Part shown: in pieces, positions 5,793-6,032 of the stretch
Layout: each line of letters begins with the position of its first letter
Position numbering within the stretch: the first letter of the stretch is position 1
Source: Neisseriales bacterium
Lineage (GTDB): Bacteria > Pseudomonadota > Gammaproteobacteria > Burkholderiales > UBA11063
Direction of reading: 5' to 3'
Length of the DNA stretch: 6,032 nucleotides
NCBI GenBank assembly: GCA_003538525.1
Contig: DPRZ01000138.1
Span: forward strand, 1-6,032
Position numbers and translations under genes: made by a program
Notes under the pieces: generated by a model
The model's input: the letters and a program-made list of their open reading frames with translations, nothing else
What the model was told of the DNA's origin: nothing
The model's database searches: none

Positions 5793-5963
5793 TTAATCGT
5801 TAAGTGCTTCACCAGCAAATTCGATCTTATTTACAGTTGCTAAAATTTTATTTTTACGTTGTTGTTCATCGCGTAAATCTAATGAGATAACCTTAGATTT
5901 TTCTTCTGCACTAACTACGTAAGTAGATTTTTGTCCATGATTAAGAGTTGAAGTTGTTTGCAT
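5793..5963 (-). CDS. small hypothetical protein, 56 residues
   Basis: I do not recognise this protein. It starts M-Q-T-T-S-T-L-N-H-G-Q and ends E-F-A-G-E-A-L-N-D. It is hydrophilic and highly charged, with a Lys/Glu/Asp/Arg-rich middle (S-A-E-E-K-S-K, then L-R-D-E-Q-Q-R-K-N-K, about 23-44), and has no cysteine, no tryptophan, no signal peptide and no membrane segment. The middle could be helical. An upstream in-frame TTG at 5978 was rejected as the start because AAGGA, a strong ribosome-binding site, lies 6 nt before the ATG at 5963. That site and the hairpin terminator 43 bp after its stop support a real, separately expressed gene. It converges on hda. Small regulatory, stress or DNA-associated roles are possible but nothing in the sequence selects one. 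Confidence 0.65.
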   Translation of the reverse strand: MQTTSTLNHGQKSTYVVSAEEKSKVISLDLRDEQQRKNKILATVNKIEFAGEALND

Positions 5964-6032
5964 AATAGTTCCTTTCAAATTTCATAAAATTGAAGATAAG
6001 AGTGGAGCTAACACATTAACTAACCTTGCAAG
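5964..6032 (-). other. upstream region of the small minus-strand gene
   Basis: These 69 bases hold the AAGGA ribosome-binding site (5974-5970) for the 56-codon gene and AT-rich DNA. I see no convincing -35/-10 pair, so its promoter may lie beyond the window edge. No gene is visible here on either strand. Confidence 0.5.

Overview
The window is an AT-rich (low-GC) proteobacterial chromosome segment made mostly of recognisable core genes. The adjacent pair of an AI-2E-family permease and the DnaA regulator Hda, with a proteobacterial-type DapE and a classical Fur operator, points to a beta- or gammaproteobacterium. The C-terminal half of Hda (D-L-K-T-R motif, then K-K-P-I-T-I-P-L near the end) reads most like betaproteobacterial (Neisseriales-like) Hda. 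That is from memory of the family, not from a search.

Left part (1-1403): dapE, the lysine/meso-diaminopimelate pathway enzyme, lies on the minus strand. A possible 5' end of a further minus-strand gene begins 12 bp beyond its stop and runs off the left edge. A 163-bp divergent intergenic region separates dapE from the feo operon. It holds a candidate dapE promoter and a 17-bp perfect palindrome of the Fur-box type just upstream of a consensus TATAAT.

Centre (1404-3824): an iron-uptake operon of feoA, feoB and a 61-codon single-pass membrane protein with a CX3CX2CX3C cluster, tightly packed (2-bp and 13-bp gaps). FeoA probably supports FeoB, the ferrous-iron transporter with a cytosolic G domain. 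The Cys-rich protein occupies the third position often held by FeoC or other accessory proteins. Fur with Fe2+ would repress the operon when iron is plentiful. FeoB is short for the family (643 residues) and has a histidine-rich N-terminal tail ahead of the G domain.

Right part (3825-6032): a 157-bp intergenic region packed with inverted repeats, one of them overlapping a perfect -10 box, precedes an AI-2E-family permease gene and hda (3-bp gap, probably one transcript). A hairpin that could terminate transcription in both directions follows hda. A 56-codon minus-strand gene of unknown function converges on it. The last 69 bases are upstream of that small gene and contain no other gene I can support.

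I found no CRISPR array, insertion sequence, tRNA, rRNA or phage gene. Nothing here is clearly a new system. The best leads are the Cys-rich third Feo gene together with the His-rich FeoB tail, the palindromic promoter region before the permease gene, and the orphan 56-residue protein.
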